Positions 1-27,275 of a DNA stretch of 64,000 nucleotides are shown here, in pieces. Origin of the DNA: Erinaceus europaeus (lineage: Eukaryota; Chordata; Mammalia; Eulipotyphla; Erinaceidae). The notes under the pieces are model-generated. The model saw nothing but the letters and a program-made list of their open reading frames with translations. It was not told the origin of the DNA and did not search any database. The DNA is taken from the NCBI RefSeq assembly GCF_950295315.1, contig NC_080181.1, positions 1,554,526 to 1,618,525 of the forward strand, read 5' to 3'. Both the position numbers and the translations under genes were made by a program. Positions within the stretch are counted from its first letter, which is position 1; each line of letters opens with the position of its first letter.

Positions 1-517
1 TATTTTACTAACATACTTATGAGCCCTGGGACATTTGCATTTCATCTTAATATATCTTTAAAGTTTTCATGTCTTAACAAGTCCCTACAGTGTGAATCCA
101 TGGTCTCCTGTATATTATACAGAAGCGTGAAGCAAGTGGCTTGAAGTCACAGAGACCTAGGTTCAAATCCTGCTTCTGCCCTCATTAGCCACATGACCTT
201 GAGCAAGTTCTCCAAGTCTTGGTTTTCTTTGTCATGACCTGTTTAGAAAAGACAGAAAGGCTGACTCTGGGGAGATGTGAGAAGCCAGGAGAGACAGGCT
301 GGTGAGCACTTTTCACTTCTGAACATGGGAAGGTAGAGGAGGCAACAACAGGATGAGAGCTAGAAATCAGGGAGACCCTGGGAGCCCTCCGGACTAGAGT
401 GAAGGCTTCCCAGATTTCTTAGGTCTGTCAGGAACTTAGAATTGGGTTCCCTAGTCTCATCAGAGACTGTGGTATCATTTTAATGAAAGTTGGTGGGCTT
501 TAACTCATGCAGCCAGA

Positions 518-1345
518 ATTTTTTTTTTTTTTTTTAAACCAGAGCACTTTTCAGCTCTGGCTTATGGTGGTGTGGGGGGAATTGAACCTGGGACTTTGGA
601 GCCTCAGGCATGAGAGTCTGTTTGCATAACCATTATGCTATCGACCCTCTGCCCAGCCAGAAAATCAGAAAATTTTTTTCCTTTTAATTTTTTTTTATTA
701 TTTTTACTTATTGGATAGAGATAGCCAGAAATTGAAAGGAGAGGGAGAGAGACAAAGAGATGCCTGCAGCACTGCTTCAGCACTCGCAAAGCTTTCCCCC
801 TTCAGGTGAGGACCGTGGGCTCAAACCCAGGGCTTGAACCAGAGTCCTTGTGCGTTGTGACATGCACACTCAATCTGGTGCACCACTACCAGGCCCTGCC
901 AGAAAGTTATTTATTTATGTTGTATAATGTGCCTGGTTAAGACGGTGCAGGTTCATGAGGAACAGGACATTTATCATCTATTTTGGCTGCTCGTCACTTT
1001 CTCACAAATCGGTACTGAGTGAAGGACATTTCATGTTAATGTTCTGTAGTTTCTGCCTTAATCCCAAGGACATTTTAGTAGCTCACCATACATTTTACAA
1101 GATTTTACAGCTGTACTCATTTTAAAAAATTTAATTATCTGTATTTATTTATTGGGTAGAGACAGCCAGAAATCAAGAGGAAGGGGGAGATAGAGAGACA
1201 GAGAGACTCCTGCAGCCCTGCTTCACCCCTCGAGTAAGGCTTTACCCCTGCAGGTGGGGACTGGGGACTTGAACCTGTGTCCTTGCGCATTGTAACATGT
1301 GTGCTCAACCAGATGTGCCACCACCACCACCACCCAGCCCCTCAG
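518..1345 (-). mobile_element. Cluster of three minus-strand SINEs in a MED17 intron
   Basis: 518-655 is the GAGCACTTTTCAGCTCTGGC family (here 'family C': CTCTGGCTTATGGTGGTG, then a tRNA-like TTGAACCTGGGACT). 675-897 and about 1115-1345 are 'family B' (GGATAGAGACAGCCAGAAAT, then CTGCAGCCCTGCTTCACCAC). The remainder of 1-1784 is intron with nothing recognised. Confidence 0.85.
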
Positions 1346-1742
1346 CTGTACTCACTGGAGAGTCATTAATTCATTCAATGAATCCGTTTGTGCCGGGTGT
1401 GCTCTGGTGTCTATGGGTATAGTGCTTTCTGCCGTCGTGTCTACTAGACGGAAGCAGGGGTTGTTAGGTTCTACTCAGAGCAGGGCTAGGTAGGTGCTCT
1501 GCGGGGGTGGGGGGGCAGTGCATATAGGAGAGAAGGGCAGCCCACTGAGGGCACCTTGCCAGGCTGGGCTTTCTCACCCCCAGCCCCTGTGTGGTCTGAG
1601 TGTATCCTAAGCCTTTCTTAGTGTTGACTCAGTGAGCTGATTATTTTTTAAAAGATGCAGTTATATATCCCCCCCTTGTTTATGGCTTTTCCTGTAATCT
1701 CTATTTTATGATTGAAAGAATGGCGTTTTAAGAGCACTTTAA

Positions 1743-16409
<14,667 letters not shown>

Positions 16410-16755
16410 CACTTTCCATGACAGTTTCCAGGTTTTTTTTCTAGGGAAATCTCCAGAAACTTTGACCTGATCTGTTTGCAAATCAACCATAAGCACAAGC
16501 GAAGACCTACTACTTTTAAAAAGTAAAAACTAGCCAACATTTCCTAGCATTTGGAACCTTTCACTTTATAAGTGAGAAGTGCTTGGAAATGCATGAGTTG
16601 ATGAACAGTTAAAATATCCGTTATAGGGAGATACAAAAAAAAAAAATGCATTTTCTAACTCACTTAACCAGAAATGTTACTAATTTACTGGTTTGGGTTT
16701 GCTTTTTATAGTACTTGTTTGTTGACTTTAAATAAAGTATGTTAACAATTTTGGA
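16410..16755 (+). promoter_or_regulatory. MED17: MED17 3' UTR with polyadenylation signal
   Basis: AT-rich unique sequence follows the stop codon. A canonical AATAAA lies at 16731-16736, so cleavage is expected about 10-25 bases later. The roughly 340-base UTR is short, but no other gene feature competes with it. Confidence 0.8.
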
Positions 16756-17064
16756 CACTGAACTCTTAAATGAATTGCTACCAGTCAATTCTTCTCTTTC
16801 CATGAGATTTTTTTGGAAAAATATCTACTCTGGCTGGTGATGAAGCTGGGGATTGAACCTGGGCCTTTGAAGCCTCAGGCGTGAAAGTCCTCTTGCGTAA
16901 GCATTTTGCTGACTCTCTCATCTATTCCCTCACTGTTCCCCAGGAAGGTGCTTGGGAGTATGTAGACAGCTGGAGTCCACTTCCCTGTGCTTCACATGTG
17001 CTCCCTGCCAACCTGGGCCACGGCACACGTCTGGTGCAGACTCCCGTTCACCTGGCAGGCACTC

Positions 17065-18570
17065 TTTTTTTTCCAATTTTTTTTTTTTTTTTTTTACCAG
17101 AGCACTGCTCAGCTCTGGCTTATGGTGGTGCAGGGGATTGAACCTGGGACTTTAGAGCCTCAGGCATAAGAGTCTCTGCATAACCATTATGCTATCTACC
17201 CCTGCCCATAGGCACTCTTTAGAGCGTCCTAGAGAGCATGGCTGAAGCAGTGAGAATCACAGATGTCCCCTGAGGGCCTCAGGCCATTTCACTGCAGAGG
17301 TCACACTCCCTTTGCCATGCTTGAGGGATGCTGCCCCCAATAGCCAGGGTTTCCTCCAAGAGGCCTGCTCCTATCCTGTTTCAGCATCTCTATCTGCCAT
17401 TGCCAGGGGAAATGCTAATGGATGAAAGGCTTACATTTTTCAAATGACATGTCTCATACTTCCTGGAAATGGTGCCCCTGGAATGTGCCTGTGGGATTCC
17501 CCTGAAGAGGCTGAGGCCTGCGCTCTCTCCTGCCACACTCACTCTCCTGTGTAGGCAGTGCTTCCTCATAAGGAAGTCTTTCAGCTTTGACAAGATGCCC
17601 TGTAAATAATTCATCATGGAACTGAGTAATGTTTTAAAGTCCAGTGTTTATCCTTCACTGTTCTGCTTTTAAGAGACAAGTGGTGGGGGCCAGGTGGTAG
17701 CACAGCGGGTTAAGTGCACATGGCACGAAGCGCAAAGACCTGGAGTAAGGATATTAGTTCAAGCCTCTTGACTCCCTACCTGCAGTGGGGTCGCCTCACA
17801 AGCGGTGAAGCAGGTATGTAGTTGTCTGTCTTTCCCCCTCTCTGTCCCTCCTCTCTTGATTTCTCTCTGGACTATCCAACAATAGCAATAACAATAATAA
17901 CAAGGGCAACAAAAATGGGAAAAAATGACCTCCAAGAGCAGTGGTTTCATAGTGCAGTCACTGAGGCCCAGCGATACCCCTGGAGGCAAAAAAAAAAAAA
18001 AGAGAGAGAGAACAGTGGACGGGGGAAATAGTATAGTGGTTATGCAAAAAGACTCTCATACTTGAGATTCTAAGGTCCTAGGTTCAATCCTCTATACTTC
18101 CATAAGCTAGAGCTGAGCAGTGCTGGTTTAAAAAAAAAAAAAAAAAAGACTAGGGGGGCCTGGTGGTGGTGCACCCAGTTAAGTGCGCAAAGTATGAAGT
18201 GTAAGGATCTGGGTTCGAGCCCCCACTCCCCTCCAGCAGTGGGGACTCTTCACAAGTGGTAAAGCAGGTGTCCATGTCCCCCTCCTCTCTCAATTTCTCT
18301 CCTATCCAATAAGATGGAAAAAGTGGCTGCCAGGAGCAGTGGATTCATAGTGCCAGCACTGAGCCCCAGCAATAACCTTGCAGGTAAAAGAAAAAAGACT
18401 AGGGCTGGGGACACCAGCATGATGGTTCTGCAAGAGACTCTCCTGCTTGAGGTTCTGAGGTCCCTGGTTCAGTCCCCAGCACCTCCATGAGTCAATGCTG
18501 AGCAGGGCTTTGGTCTGTCAGTCTCTGCTTCTGTATCTCATTAAAGTAAATAAAGTATTTTTAAAAAGAG
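17065..18570. mobile_element. SINE cluster downstream of MED17
   Basis: C(-) at 17076-17207, A(+) at 17684-18008, C(+) at 18016-18148, B(+) at 18155-18396, C(+) at 18403-18570. The space between (17208-17683) is unique sequence with nothing recognised. Confidence 0.82.
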
Positions 18571-18917
18571 AACAACTAATGGAGCTGTGAGCTGGCAAAC
18601 ACCATATCAATACCTTTGTGCTTCTGTTTACTTGTTTCCTGGTGGCCAACGCACCGTATCCTGTCCAAAAGCTGAAAAGAGCTGGTGTGACTGTGATTCT
18701 CTGAAACACCTCAGGTGCTTCCAGAGAGCCTGCAGCCCACACACCCCACACAGCTGCTGCCCGCGGTCGCGCTTAAGAGGTGTCCTCTACTAGGACAGCA
18801 GGACAGCGAGTCCCCAACTTTTGCCAGAGGGATGGCTTCTGTTTCTTTTAATTTCCTTTTGTTGCAGACTGATAGTTTGGCAAAATAAAAACAAACTACT
18901 GGGGAAAAAAGAACAAA

Positions 18918-19142
18918 CAGGGAGTCAGGAGGTAGCACAAGGACCAGTGTAAGGATCCTGGTTCGAGCCCCCCGGCTCCCCACCTGCATGGGGGTTGCTT
19001 CACAGGTGGTGAAGCAGGTCTACAGGTGTCTGTCTTTCCCCATCTTCCCCTCCTCTCTCCATTTCTCTCTGTCCAATCCAATAACGACGAAATCAATAAC
19101 AACAGTAAAAAACAAAAAGGGCAACAATAAATAAATATTTTT
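18918..19142 (+). mobile_element. Family A SINE
   Basis: Head GGGAGTCAGGAGGTAGCACA, tail of A-rich repeats. The following 19143-19690 is unique intergenic sequence with a small tandem GACTGGCAGCCCAGTCCTAG pair at about 19381-19430. Confidence 0.85.
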
Positions 19143-19692
19143 TTAAAATTTGAGTTAAAAAAATACAAGATAAAATGGCTATGATATAGAAACTTGTGAG
19201 AGTGTCAGGACAGGAGCATAGGCTGAGCAGCACTGGCAGGCAGGCCGACAGGTGTGACCACCTCTTCTGAATGCCACCTGAGCAGCGGGGGCCACCGCAG
19301 ACCCAGGGGTCTCTCTCCATGTCTCCTCGTTACCTTAAGTCATGCCCCCATGTGAGGGGGAGTAGAAACCATAGCACGAGGGACTGGCAGCCCAGTCCTA
19401 GCACGAGGGACCGGCAGCCCAGTCCTCGCCTCTGCCTTGACCACTCACAGGCCCAGCTTCTCAGAACTGCCTGCAGCAGGGAAGGTGGGCATGGATCCAG
19501 GACTCCGGTCACCCACCATGGGCCAGGCAGGCAGAGGGAGGAGCAGTCTGCACATCAGCTCCCCATGCGCCACGTAGCTGGCAGGGTCCTGTGATATGCC
19601 GCCTCCCCGTCTGGACAGGACGGCACACTTCCCATTCTGAGGCACATCAGAGCTTCAGTGTGGTTGGGAAGCCATGTTAGAAAGTGTAGGTG

Positions 19693-20412
19693 TGGGGCCA
19701 GGTGCTGGCACACAGGGCTAAGCACATACATCACAGTGCTTAAGGACCTGGGTTCAAGCTCCTGGTCCTCACCTGCAGGGGCAAAGTTTCATTAGTCTTG
19801 AAGCAGGGTCTCTGTATCTCCCCCTCCTCTCTGTCTCTATCCAATAATACTTTTTTTTTTTTTTTTTTTTGCTTCCAGGGTTATCACTGGGGCTCGGTGC
19901 CTGCACTACAAATCCACTGCTCCTGGAGGCCTTTTTTTTTTCTTTCCCATTTGTTGCTCTTGTTGTTATTGTTGTTATAGCTGTTGTTGTTGGATAGGAC
20001 AGAGAAATCGAGACATGAGAGGAAGACAGACAGGTGGAGAGACAGATGCTTCACTGCTTGTGAAGCAACCCCTCTTGCAGGTGGGGAGCTGGGGGCTCAA
20101 ACTGGCATGCTTATGGTCATCCTTGCACTTTGTGCTATGTATGCTTAACACACTGCTACCGCCCAGCCCCCATAAATACATATTCTGTAAAAAGTACCAG
20201 TATGGGGGGCCGGGCAGTGGCATACCAGGTTAAGCGCACATAGTATGAAGCACAGGGATCCAGGTTCAAGCCCGGCTCCCCACCTGCAGGGGAGTCGCTT
20301 CTCAGGTGGTGAAGCAGGTCTTCAGGTGTCTATCTTTCTCTCACCCTCTTTGTCTTCCCCTCCTCTCTCCGTTTCTCTCTGTCCTATCCAATAAAATCAA
20401 AAGAAAAAATAA
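19693..20412. mobile_element. SINEs B(+), A(-), A(+)
   Basis: B at 19693-19850; A in reverse at 19851-20176 with a T-run; A forward at 20205-20412. The reverse and forward copies form an imperfect inverted pair. Confidence 0.83.
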
Positions 20413-20762
20413 GTGCCAACGTGAGGCAACTGGCAGGCACTCCTGAAGTCAGGCTCATCAACCATGCTGCTGCTGCCCAGGGCCGGCTTCCCTTATGCAG
20501 AAGCTGCGGCTTCTACGCAGTGCTGTTTCTGTTCATCCTAACTCACCCTGAGGCCTTTCTGGTAGAAGTGTGAGGCGTAAAGAGAAGAGAGTCTGGAAGT
20601 AAATGCAGTCTGATCTGAGTGAGTCTGTAGTAGAGCTCCTCTTTCATCCATATCTGTCAGGGCTTCTCTCTCCTTTCTTAAGTATTCCCCAATCCCATCC
20701 CCTCAGGGCCAAAGAGGTGGAGTAGAGACCTGTTGTTACCTGTGCCTAGAAAACCACACCAG

Positions 20763-22050
20763 GGGCCAGGTGGTGGCGCACCTGCTTGACTGCACACATC
20801 ACAGTGCACAAGGACCCAGGTTCAAGCCCCTGGTCCCCACCTGTAGGGCTGTCATCCACCTGTTTCACGAGTGGTGAGGCAGGGCTGCAGGTGTCTCTTT
20901 GTCTCTTTCCCTCTCTACCCCCAATTTCTCTCTGTCTCTATCCAATAGTAAATAAGAAAATCACGCACTAGACCTCCATGGCCTCCTTGCCCCTCAGCCT
21001 GCTTTGCCAGCACATACCATCCCAGAGGCGGGTGGGGGCTCTGCCAGAGGGACTCCCGGTGCACTGGGTGTTCCAGTGAGAGGAGAGCGGGCCCTGTGCT
21101 GCTGTGTAGCCCTCACTTTTTTCTCCCTTAGATAGAGACAGGCAGAGAAAGAGTAGAAGAGATCACAGCACAGAGCCTCCTCCAGTGTGGTGGGGGCAGG
21201 GCCCCCTGGTAAGCCACGCACCGTCCCCGTGGGCTGTCTCATCTGCCCTAATGTTCATGTTCAAACCAGGCACCTGAGGGGAAATAGTTTCGGCATTTGG
21301 GGCAGAACTGGCTGTTGCATTCAAGGAATTTCATCCACCACTGGGTACACTTTATCAGGTCAAATCTACGACTGTAGATACCACATGAGCAGTGGTCTTC
21401 TAAGACTCACCGGCACCATCCGACACTGAGTTTCTGGGTGAAGAAGAGGTTTGGGGATGGGGCTGAGACCCTAGGTAAGCTGATGTCCGTTCAGATGTCA
21501 GATAGCAGCTGGAGCAACATAGAGCCAGATGTCCCTCTTTCCAGAGGAGGGAGTTCTCAGTGTACTGCTAGAATGTGCCCATGCTCCAGGTTGCTTTGTG
21601 CAGGCAGTGAGAATGACATTTAGCAACAACCAGGAACTAGTGCCGCAGATAAACAGCCAAGTCCTGAGGTCACAAGGGAATGGATGCCAGCTGCTTAAAA
21701 GGCTGCAGCCGGAGGCTGGACGGTGGTGTAGCGGTTTAAGAGCACGCACTTCGTGCAAAGCACAAGGACCGGCATAAGGATCCCGGTTTGACTCCCCCGG
21801 CTGCCCACTTGCAGGGGAGTCGCTTCATAAGCAGTGAAGCAGGTCTACAGGTGTCTTTGTCTCCCCCTCTCTGTCTTCCCCTTCTCTCTCCATTTCTCTC
21901 TGTCCTATCCAGCAACAACGACAGCAATAACAACAACAATAAATAACAAGGCTAACAAAAGGGAAAAAAAGGCCTCCAGGAGCAGTGGATTTGTAGTAGT
22001 GCAGGCACGGAGCCCCAGCAATAATCCTGGAGGCAAAAAAAAGAAAAGGC
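20763..22050 (+). mobile_element. SINEs B and A in the MED17-VSTM5 interval
   Basis: B at 20763-20960 and A at 21711-22048. The 20961-21710 stretch between them is unique sequence without a recognisable gene. Confidence 0.82.
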
Positions 22051-22848
22051 GACAGCCTTGACCACACAGGCAGATCCAGGACACATCCCTGGTACCATGA
22101 AGCTCCTCCTGCTAGCTCAGGGTTGAAAGAAGGAGTCTTGTTTTTATACAGTTTAGTGTGGTTTGTCACCTTGTCCTTAGCTTTGAAAAGGCAGTGGAGG
22201 GAAGAGGTGAGCCTGCCACCTTGTTCTTAAGGGTTCCAGCTGGGTTGGGGGTTGGGGAGGCCTGGTGACCACAGGCCCTGTCTGCTTCAATAGCCCGAGG
22301 TGCTGGAAGCCATCAACAGACTTCAGACCCAGCATCCCCCTCCCCCTGCTTTGGCTGCACCCACCACTGTGTGTGTTTTGGGTTCACCAGATTCCTGGCC
22401 TTGTTCTGTTGTCTTCCAGCATTGAGGTCTGAGTTCTCCAGGCTGCTGCCTGCATCCCTGCCATGGACAAGGTGTCCTGTTCCTGCTCCCCCACGGGCCC
22501 TGAGGCTGCCCGCCTGAGATCTGGCTTCAGATGGGATAAGGCCCAGTGCTGGGGTGTTACCGTCCCAGGGCCTTAGACTGGGGCCCCAGGCCAGTTGCTG
22601 GCAAGTCCTGAACGCCAGGCGTGGGGGTGGTGCCCCGTGGACCCTCATTTGCACTCACATCTGAGGGCGTGTGCTGCTTGCTGACAAAGTTCCTTTGGGG
22701 TCTTCAGTGCCCTGGAATGAGGAGGTGCCACTGTCATAGCCTCCATGGCCCCCACCCAGAGTGGACCCTCCCCCTGGCGCCAGCTCTCTGCCACAGAGGC
22801 TCACAGAGGCTCACACCACACCACGGGAGGACCAGGCTTCATTTCACT

Positions 22849-22940
22849 TTTATTTCACCCATTAAAGGTTTCTTCACAGTTTGAAACAACTTATACCTGA
22901 ACATCCGCAGTGGCCGACCTTTATGATGTCATAGTTTATT
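22849..22940 (-). promoter_or_regulatory. VSTM5: Candidate VSTM5 polyadenylation signals
   Basis: Two AATAAA hexamers on the minus strand, at 22940-22935 and 22854-22849, lie in an AT-rich unique stretch about 1.2 kb after the VSTM5 stop, the first such signals met downstream. Use is inferred. Confidence 0.4.
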
Positions 22941-23096
22941 TTTGGAAAACAGACACATACCTCAGGCCCTGGGGCCCTTTGGGGGGGGCTTGGGAAGTGC
23001 AGCCTGAGGCAGCAAAGTCTCAGTAGACCCTCTCACCCTCTATCCCTGCCTCCCCTGCCCTGGGCTTCTAGGCAACGAGAAAGGATCCAGGAGCCG

Positions 23097-23220
23097 GGGC
23101 GGGGAGACAGTGCTATCACAGTGCAACAGACTTCCGTGCCTGAGGCCTGGAGGCCCCAGGTTCAATCCCAGGCACCCCCACGTGGCAGAGCTGAGCAGAG
23201 CTCTGGGATTAAATAGAAAG
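23097..23220 (+). mobile_element. Old family C-like SINE
   Basis: GGGGAGACAGTGCTATCACA, then CAGGTTCAATCCCAGGCACC and AGAGCTGAGCAGAGCTCTGG. The flanks (22941-24090) are otherwise unique. Confidence 0.6.
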
Positions 23221-24090
23221 TGTCTGAGTGCCCTCCACCCAGTTTTTCTTGACTCTCAGCGTACTGCGTGGCCCTGCTAGGGGGCCAGCCCCAGTAGGCC
23301 CAGAACCCCACCCCGGCTGAAGAGCCCAAGTGTGGTGTGGGGCCCCTGGGGGCTCATGGTTCCTCAGTGCAGGACTCTGAGAGGACACTGGCCACAGGAC
23401 ATGCAGGTGTTGGAGCTGCGGGCCAGAGTGGAGACCAACAGCCCCCTCCTTTGAGCTGGGCAGGACAGGGACACCTGCCACATGGGACAGGGAGCACTGG
23501 AGACAGGGGTGGAGGACAGAGAAGGGACATCATGCCTAGTCCCCAGCCCACTGGACAGGAGTGGGGGCAGAGGGGACCACACCCTGAGAGTATGTGAAGC
23601 ACAAGCACGGCTGTCTCTTAGCCCCTCACAGTCTAGCACCGGGGGCCCGGCGGTCTGCACATGGCCACCCAGCCCTTGATGAATCCTGGTAGGTGGCTTC
23701 CCATGGCCTATGAGGACTGAGGTAGGTGTGTGCCCTATGGCCATGCGCAGGAGGGAGAGGACAAGGCCTGGCTGGGCAGAGAGTGTCAATCAGTCCACCC
23801 GCTGACTGGTTATACCGCCTGTGCCAGGCCCAGCTCCACACAGGCCACATGGAGACGGGCCTTCTGCCTCTGTCCCGCCTGTGCCGGGCCGGGAGGGGGC
23901 ACCAGGAAGAAGGCGCCTCTCCCCGTGCTTCCCACGCTGGGCTGCTCTTCCTGAGACGCTCTGCGCCCTCACCTCCAGCCTGCCCGCGCACACACAGGAC
24001 AGGGCATGCTGCACCTTCTCCACCGGCCAGGGCTGCAGCTGACTGAAGAGGGTGCAGGGCAGGGCAGGGCAGGGCAGGGCGGGCAGGCGG

Positions 24091-24134
24091 CTAGCACTGC
24101 AGCTCCTGCAGCTCTAGCTCCTCAGTGGCGCCTC
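24091..24134 (-). CDS. VSTM5: VSTM5 exon 4 (C-terminus)
   Basis: Acceptor GCCTTGCAG. Encodes GATEELELQELQC and TAG, matching the acidic tail and terminal Cys of the family. A short GGGCA tandem run (about 24055-24080) follows in the 3' UTR. Confidence 0.92.
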
Positions 24135-27116
24135 CTGCAAGGCAAACACAAGGTGAGCAAGGTGCCCCGGCACCCCGACCTCCCCCCTCCTGAGCGGGAG
24201 TCACCTGCGAGCTTGCATCCGCTCCTCTGGAGTCTGTGGGTGCAGCGGTCACACACCCACAGGAGGCTGACCAGCAGGGCGGCCACGGTGGCGAGCAGGG
24301 CCAGGAAGACGGCCACAAAGTGCAGGTCTTCGTAGAGGACCTCTGGGGTAGGGGAGGCCACTGAGCCGGGACGCCTGCCCCCCCGCGCCCCCCCCCCCCC
24401 CCCCCGCGCCCGGGACTCACCCGACACGTGCAGCGTGATGGTGGTTAGCCGGCTGCCGCCCAGGCGCTCGCTTACCATCACCACGTAGTAGCCGGTGTCT
24501 CGGACGCCCACGTGCAGCAGCTGCAGCGAGCCGTTGTCAAAGGTGCACACGCGGCCCTGGTGGCTGCGCGACACGTTGGTCCCTGCGCCGGGCTGCCAGG
24601 CTGCCACCCTGCGGGCGCCCCACGTGGACGTGTGCGTCCACTCGATGGTGGGCACGCCGGGGCAAGAGTAGGCCACCGATAGCAGCACGTCCTGCGCCAC
24701 CGTGGCGTTGATGGCCGGCTGGGGGGCGTACAGAGTCAGGGCTGGGCCAGTCGCCTGCAGGGCTGTGGGGAGGGCAGGGGCTCAGCCGGGGCAGGGCTGG
24801 GGGTGAGGGTAGGGGTGTGGGGCATGCAGGGATGGGTGTTAGGGTATGATTGTGGGTAGGGCATGGTTTGGAGTGCGGGTAGGGGTGTGGGTCGGGCAGG
24901 TTTGGGTGTGAAGGCTGGGCTTGGGGTTTGCAGAGTTTGGGTGAGGACATGGGCTCAGTTGCAGCATGCTGGGGTTGAAGGCAGTGTGTGGGTGAAGGCG
25001 GGGTTGCGTCTTAGGATAGGGTCTGGGGAGTGCAGGGCTTCATTGAGGGTTAGGCTCTGTAGTGGGCCTGGGCTCAGTTTTGGCAGGCCTGTGGGTGAGG
25101 GCATGGTTATTGGGAGGGCAGGACTGCGGATTAGGGCAGGAGTGCGGACTGCTGAATTCAGTTGGGTCAGTGTGGGTGAGTTTGATGGCGGGTTGGGTGG
25201 GTGGTCTGGGCACAGTTGGGTAAGGTTGGGACTGAGGGTGACGCTGTGCGGAGGTCCCAGCTGTTAGTGATGCCCGGGTTTGTTGTGGCGGCAGTACTTA
25301 GTGATGGTGAGGTCTGGGGCTGTGTCAGGGCCAGTCCTGTGGTTAGACCTTCGCTCTGGGGATGGTGGGTCTGAGCGTGAGGGCGGTGCTTCGCTGATGG
25401 CAGGGCTTTAGGCGAGTGGCAGCTGGCTGTGAGCACAGGCTAGAGCGTAAGGGGTCCCTCTGTGCTGGGGCCCTCATTCCCCCTCTCATCCCAGATATCT
25501 CCCCCAGAGCCTGGCTAGGCCTCCGGACCATCCCTCTCAGGCTGGGAAATGGGAAGAAGCAGCTTTCCACAGTCCCGGCTTCCACGAAACACAGGTCCCT
25601 TTTCTCCCCACCCAGCCACTCAGCATCTCAAAACCTATCACAACACCTGGAGAAGTGGACAGTCACAGCCTGTGCCGCTGGCCAGCTCACTGGACAGTGC
25701 GCTGCTCTGCCATGTGCGCCACCCAGGTCGCGCCTGGCCCCCCAAACCGAGCTGAAGCTAGCTTTGGTACTGTGGGTGCCTTCAGCGTCTCTCCGCCTCT
25801 GCCTAACACAGGAGTCATGCACACCCCACTAGGCTCTCCGGTGCCTGGCATCTGCTCTGCTCTCTGTGTTCTCATCAGAGCTGAGGCTCGGCCCGGGCCT
25901 GGGGGGCGGACAAGCTGCTTCCTACTCTGCTGTGGTGCCACCCACGTGGCCGCCCCACTCGTGTTTGCTCCGTGAGTCAGCACACTGCACGGCCCGGTGG
26001 TGGCAGGCAGAGCTGGCGTGAGAGCTCACACCCACGGGCCACAGAGCCTGCCTCCAGCCTGCTGACCTCCACCACTGTCACAGCTGCTGGCAGCCCCCAA
26101 TCACCAGGTTAGTACCAGGCGGCCATCTGCCTTCTCACTCATTGCCCACCTGCTCCCCTCGCTTCCAGCTCAGCATCAAGTCAAGGGGCCCACCCTGGGC
26201 AGGACACCTCCTAGCCAGGGACACCCTCGCACACCTGCCAGGGAGCCTCTGGGGCACGCCCATGGGTGTCCTCGGGGACTGATCCCTGACAGGGGAGCCT
26301 GCAGTCTGGTGCAGGCAGCCTGAGAACTGTCTTCTCAGCAGTGTTCTGGCAAGGGACGCCATGGGTGGCGGGGGTGGGGGCGGCTGCTGTGAGCCCCCCC
26401 AGCCCAGTGCTCAGGCTTCCTGGTTCTGCAGCAAAGGCCCCACCTTCCCAACTGCAGATCTGGGGGTGGGGGGCAGAGTCAGAGGCACTACATAGACCTG
26501 GACCCAGAAGTGGGACCCAGCCACATGGGGTCAGCTTGCAGAGGCTGCGTGGCCTGGGGCCTGGAGCACAGGGAATCATCTCACAGAGCCGCTGCCCCAG
26601 GGCCATCGACTCCATCCCCCGCACCCTGCGGATGGGGGACAGGCCATGAGGGGCATAGCCCTGTCCAGGCCACTGTCATCCCTGCTGTCGGGGAAGATAG
26701 ACTAGACTGAGGGGTGGCTGCTGGATGCCCATATCCTGGCTCAGGGATTAGTCCTGAGTTCCTGGAAAGGGCACCCTGCAGGGTTCCAGGAAGAGGAGGC
26801 CTCCACAGGGCGTCCACCCACCACTGTATGGAGGGGTGCAGAGTTCCCCGGGTGGGCACCCTGTCCTGCTCTGCCTGGCCCAGACTGCCCGCCCCTCCCC
26901 GGCTGTGGACCTGCCCCTGCACCCTACTCCAGGCACCCTCCTCACTCCTCCCGCACACAGGCACCTGCTGCCCCAGCCCCAGCACTGCACCCGGTGTCCC
27001 ACACCCTGGTCCCGCTCTGTGCCCTGGCCCCGCTCACCAAGCCCCCCTGAGGCAGCGCCCAGGCAGAGCGCAAGTCCCAGCCAGAGGCCGCAGGGCGCCC
27101 GCTGAACAGGCCGCAT
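24091..27116 (-). CDS. VSTM5: VSTM5, V-set and transmembrane domain protein 5 (complete)
   Basis: Single-pass plasma-membrane immunoglobulin-family protein, reported in mammals to shape neuronal filopodia and dendrites. Four exons (27038-27116, 24421-24762, 24205-24342, 24091-24134) join to 603 nt, or 200 residues plus TAG, the same length I recall for human VSTM5. Residues 1 to about 26 form a signal peptide (MRPVQRAPCG start). The V-set domain follows, with Cys60 and Cys99 as the likely disulfide, Trp68 and the DTGYY motif at 115-119. N-glycosylation sequons lie at 45, 89 and 103. The transmembrane helix is about 148-170. The cytoplasmic tail is short and acidic, ends ELELQELQC, and has a weaker basic patch after the membrane than human. 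The start is the first ATG before the hydrophobic stretch. Its 3' end faces the MED17 3' end. Confidence 0.95.
24205..24342 (-). CDS. VSTM5: VSTM5 exon 3 (transmembrane)
   Basis: Acceptor TACCCCAG, donor GTGACT. Encodes EVLYEDLHFVAVFLALLA through the VSLLWVCDRC membrane end. Confidence 0.94.
24421..24762 (-). CDS. VSTM5: VSTM5 exon 2 (V-set domain)
   Basis: Acceptor CCCCACAG ends at 24763; donor GTGAGT at 24420-24415. Encodes the whole V-set domain from LQATGPALTLYAP to TITLHVS. The donor abuts a poly-C run at about 24390-24406 in the adjacent intron. Confidence 0.95.
24763..25420. repeat. Degenerate GT/GGG-rich repeat in VSTM5 intron 1
   Basis: Imperfect reiterations of elements like GGGTGTGGG, GGCAGGGCT and GTGAGGGC run for about 600 bases in the intron. 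No fixed period could be assigned. The rest of the intron (25420-27037) is GC-rich unique sequence with no recognised element. Confidence 0.5.
27038..27116 (-). CDS. VSTM5: VSTM5 exon 1 (signal peptide)
   Basis: ATG at 27116-27114; donor GTGAGC at 27037-27032. The reading LWLGLALCLGAASGG is a typical signal-peptide core. The exon ends one base into a codon that exon 2 completes as Ala. Confidence 0.93.
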
Positions 27117-27275
27117 GAGCCAGCTGGGCTTGTGCTCCCCCCACCGCCGCCCGCTGCCCGCCTCTGCTCCTCCTCCTTCTCTGCTGGCCCTGCAGGCCCG
27201 CCTGCCCTGGAGGCTGGAGGGTGGAGGCTGGGCACCGAGGGGCGGGATGGGGCGGGGCGGGGCGGGGCTCAGCCC
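27117..27275 (-). promoter_or_regulatory. VSTM5: VSTM5 promoter-proximal GC boxes
   Basis: GC-rich sequence immediately upstream of the VSTM5 start. Several tandem GGGGCGGGG-type Sp1 boxes lie at 27239-27269, about 120-150 bases before the ATG. No TATA box was seen, which fits a CpG-type promoter. Confidence 0.55.
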
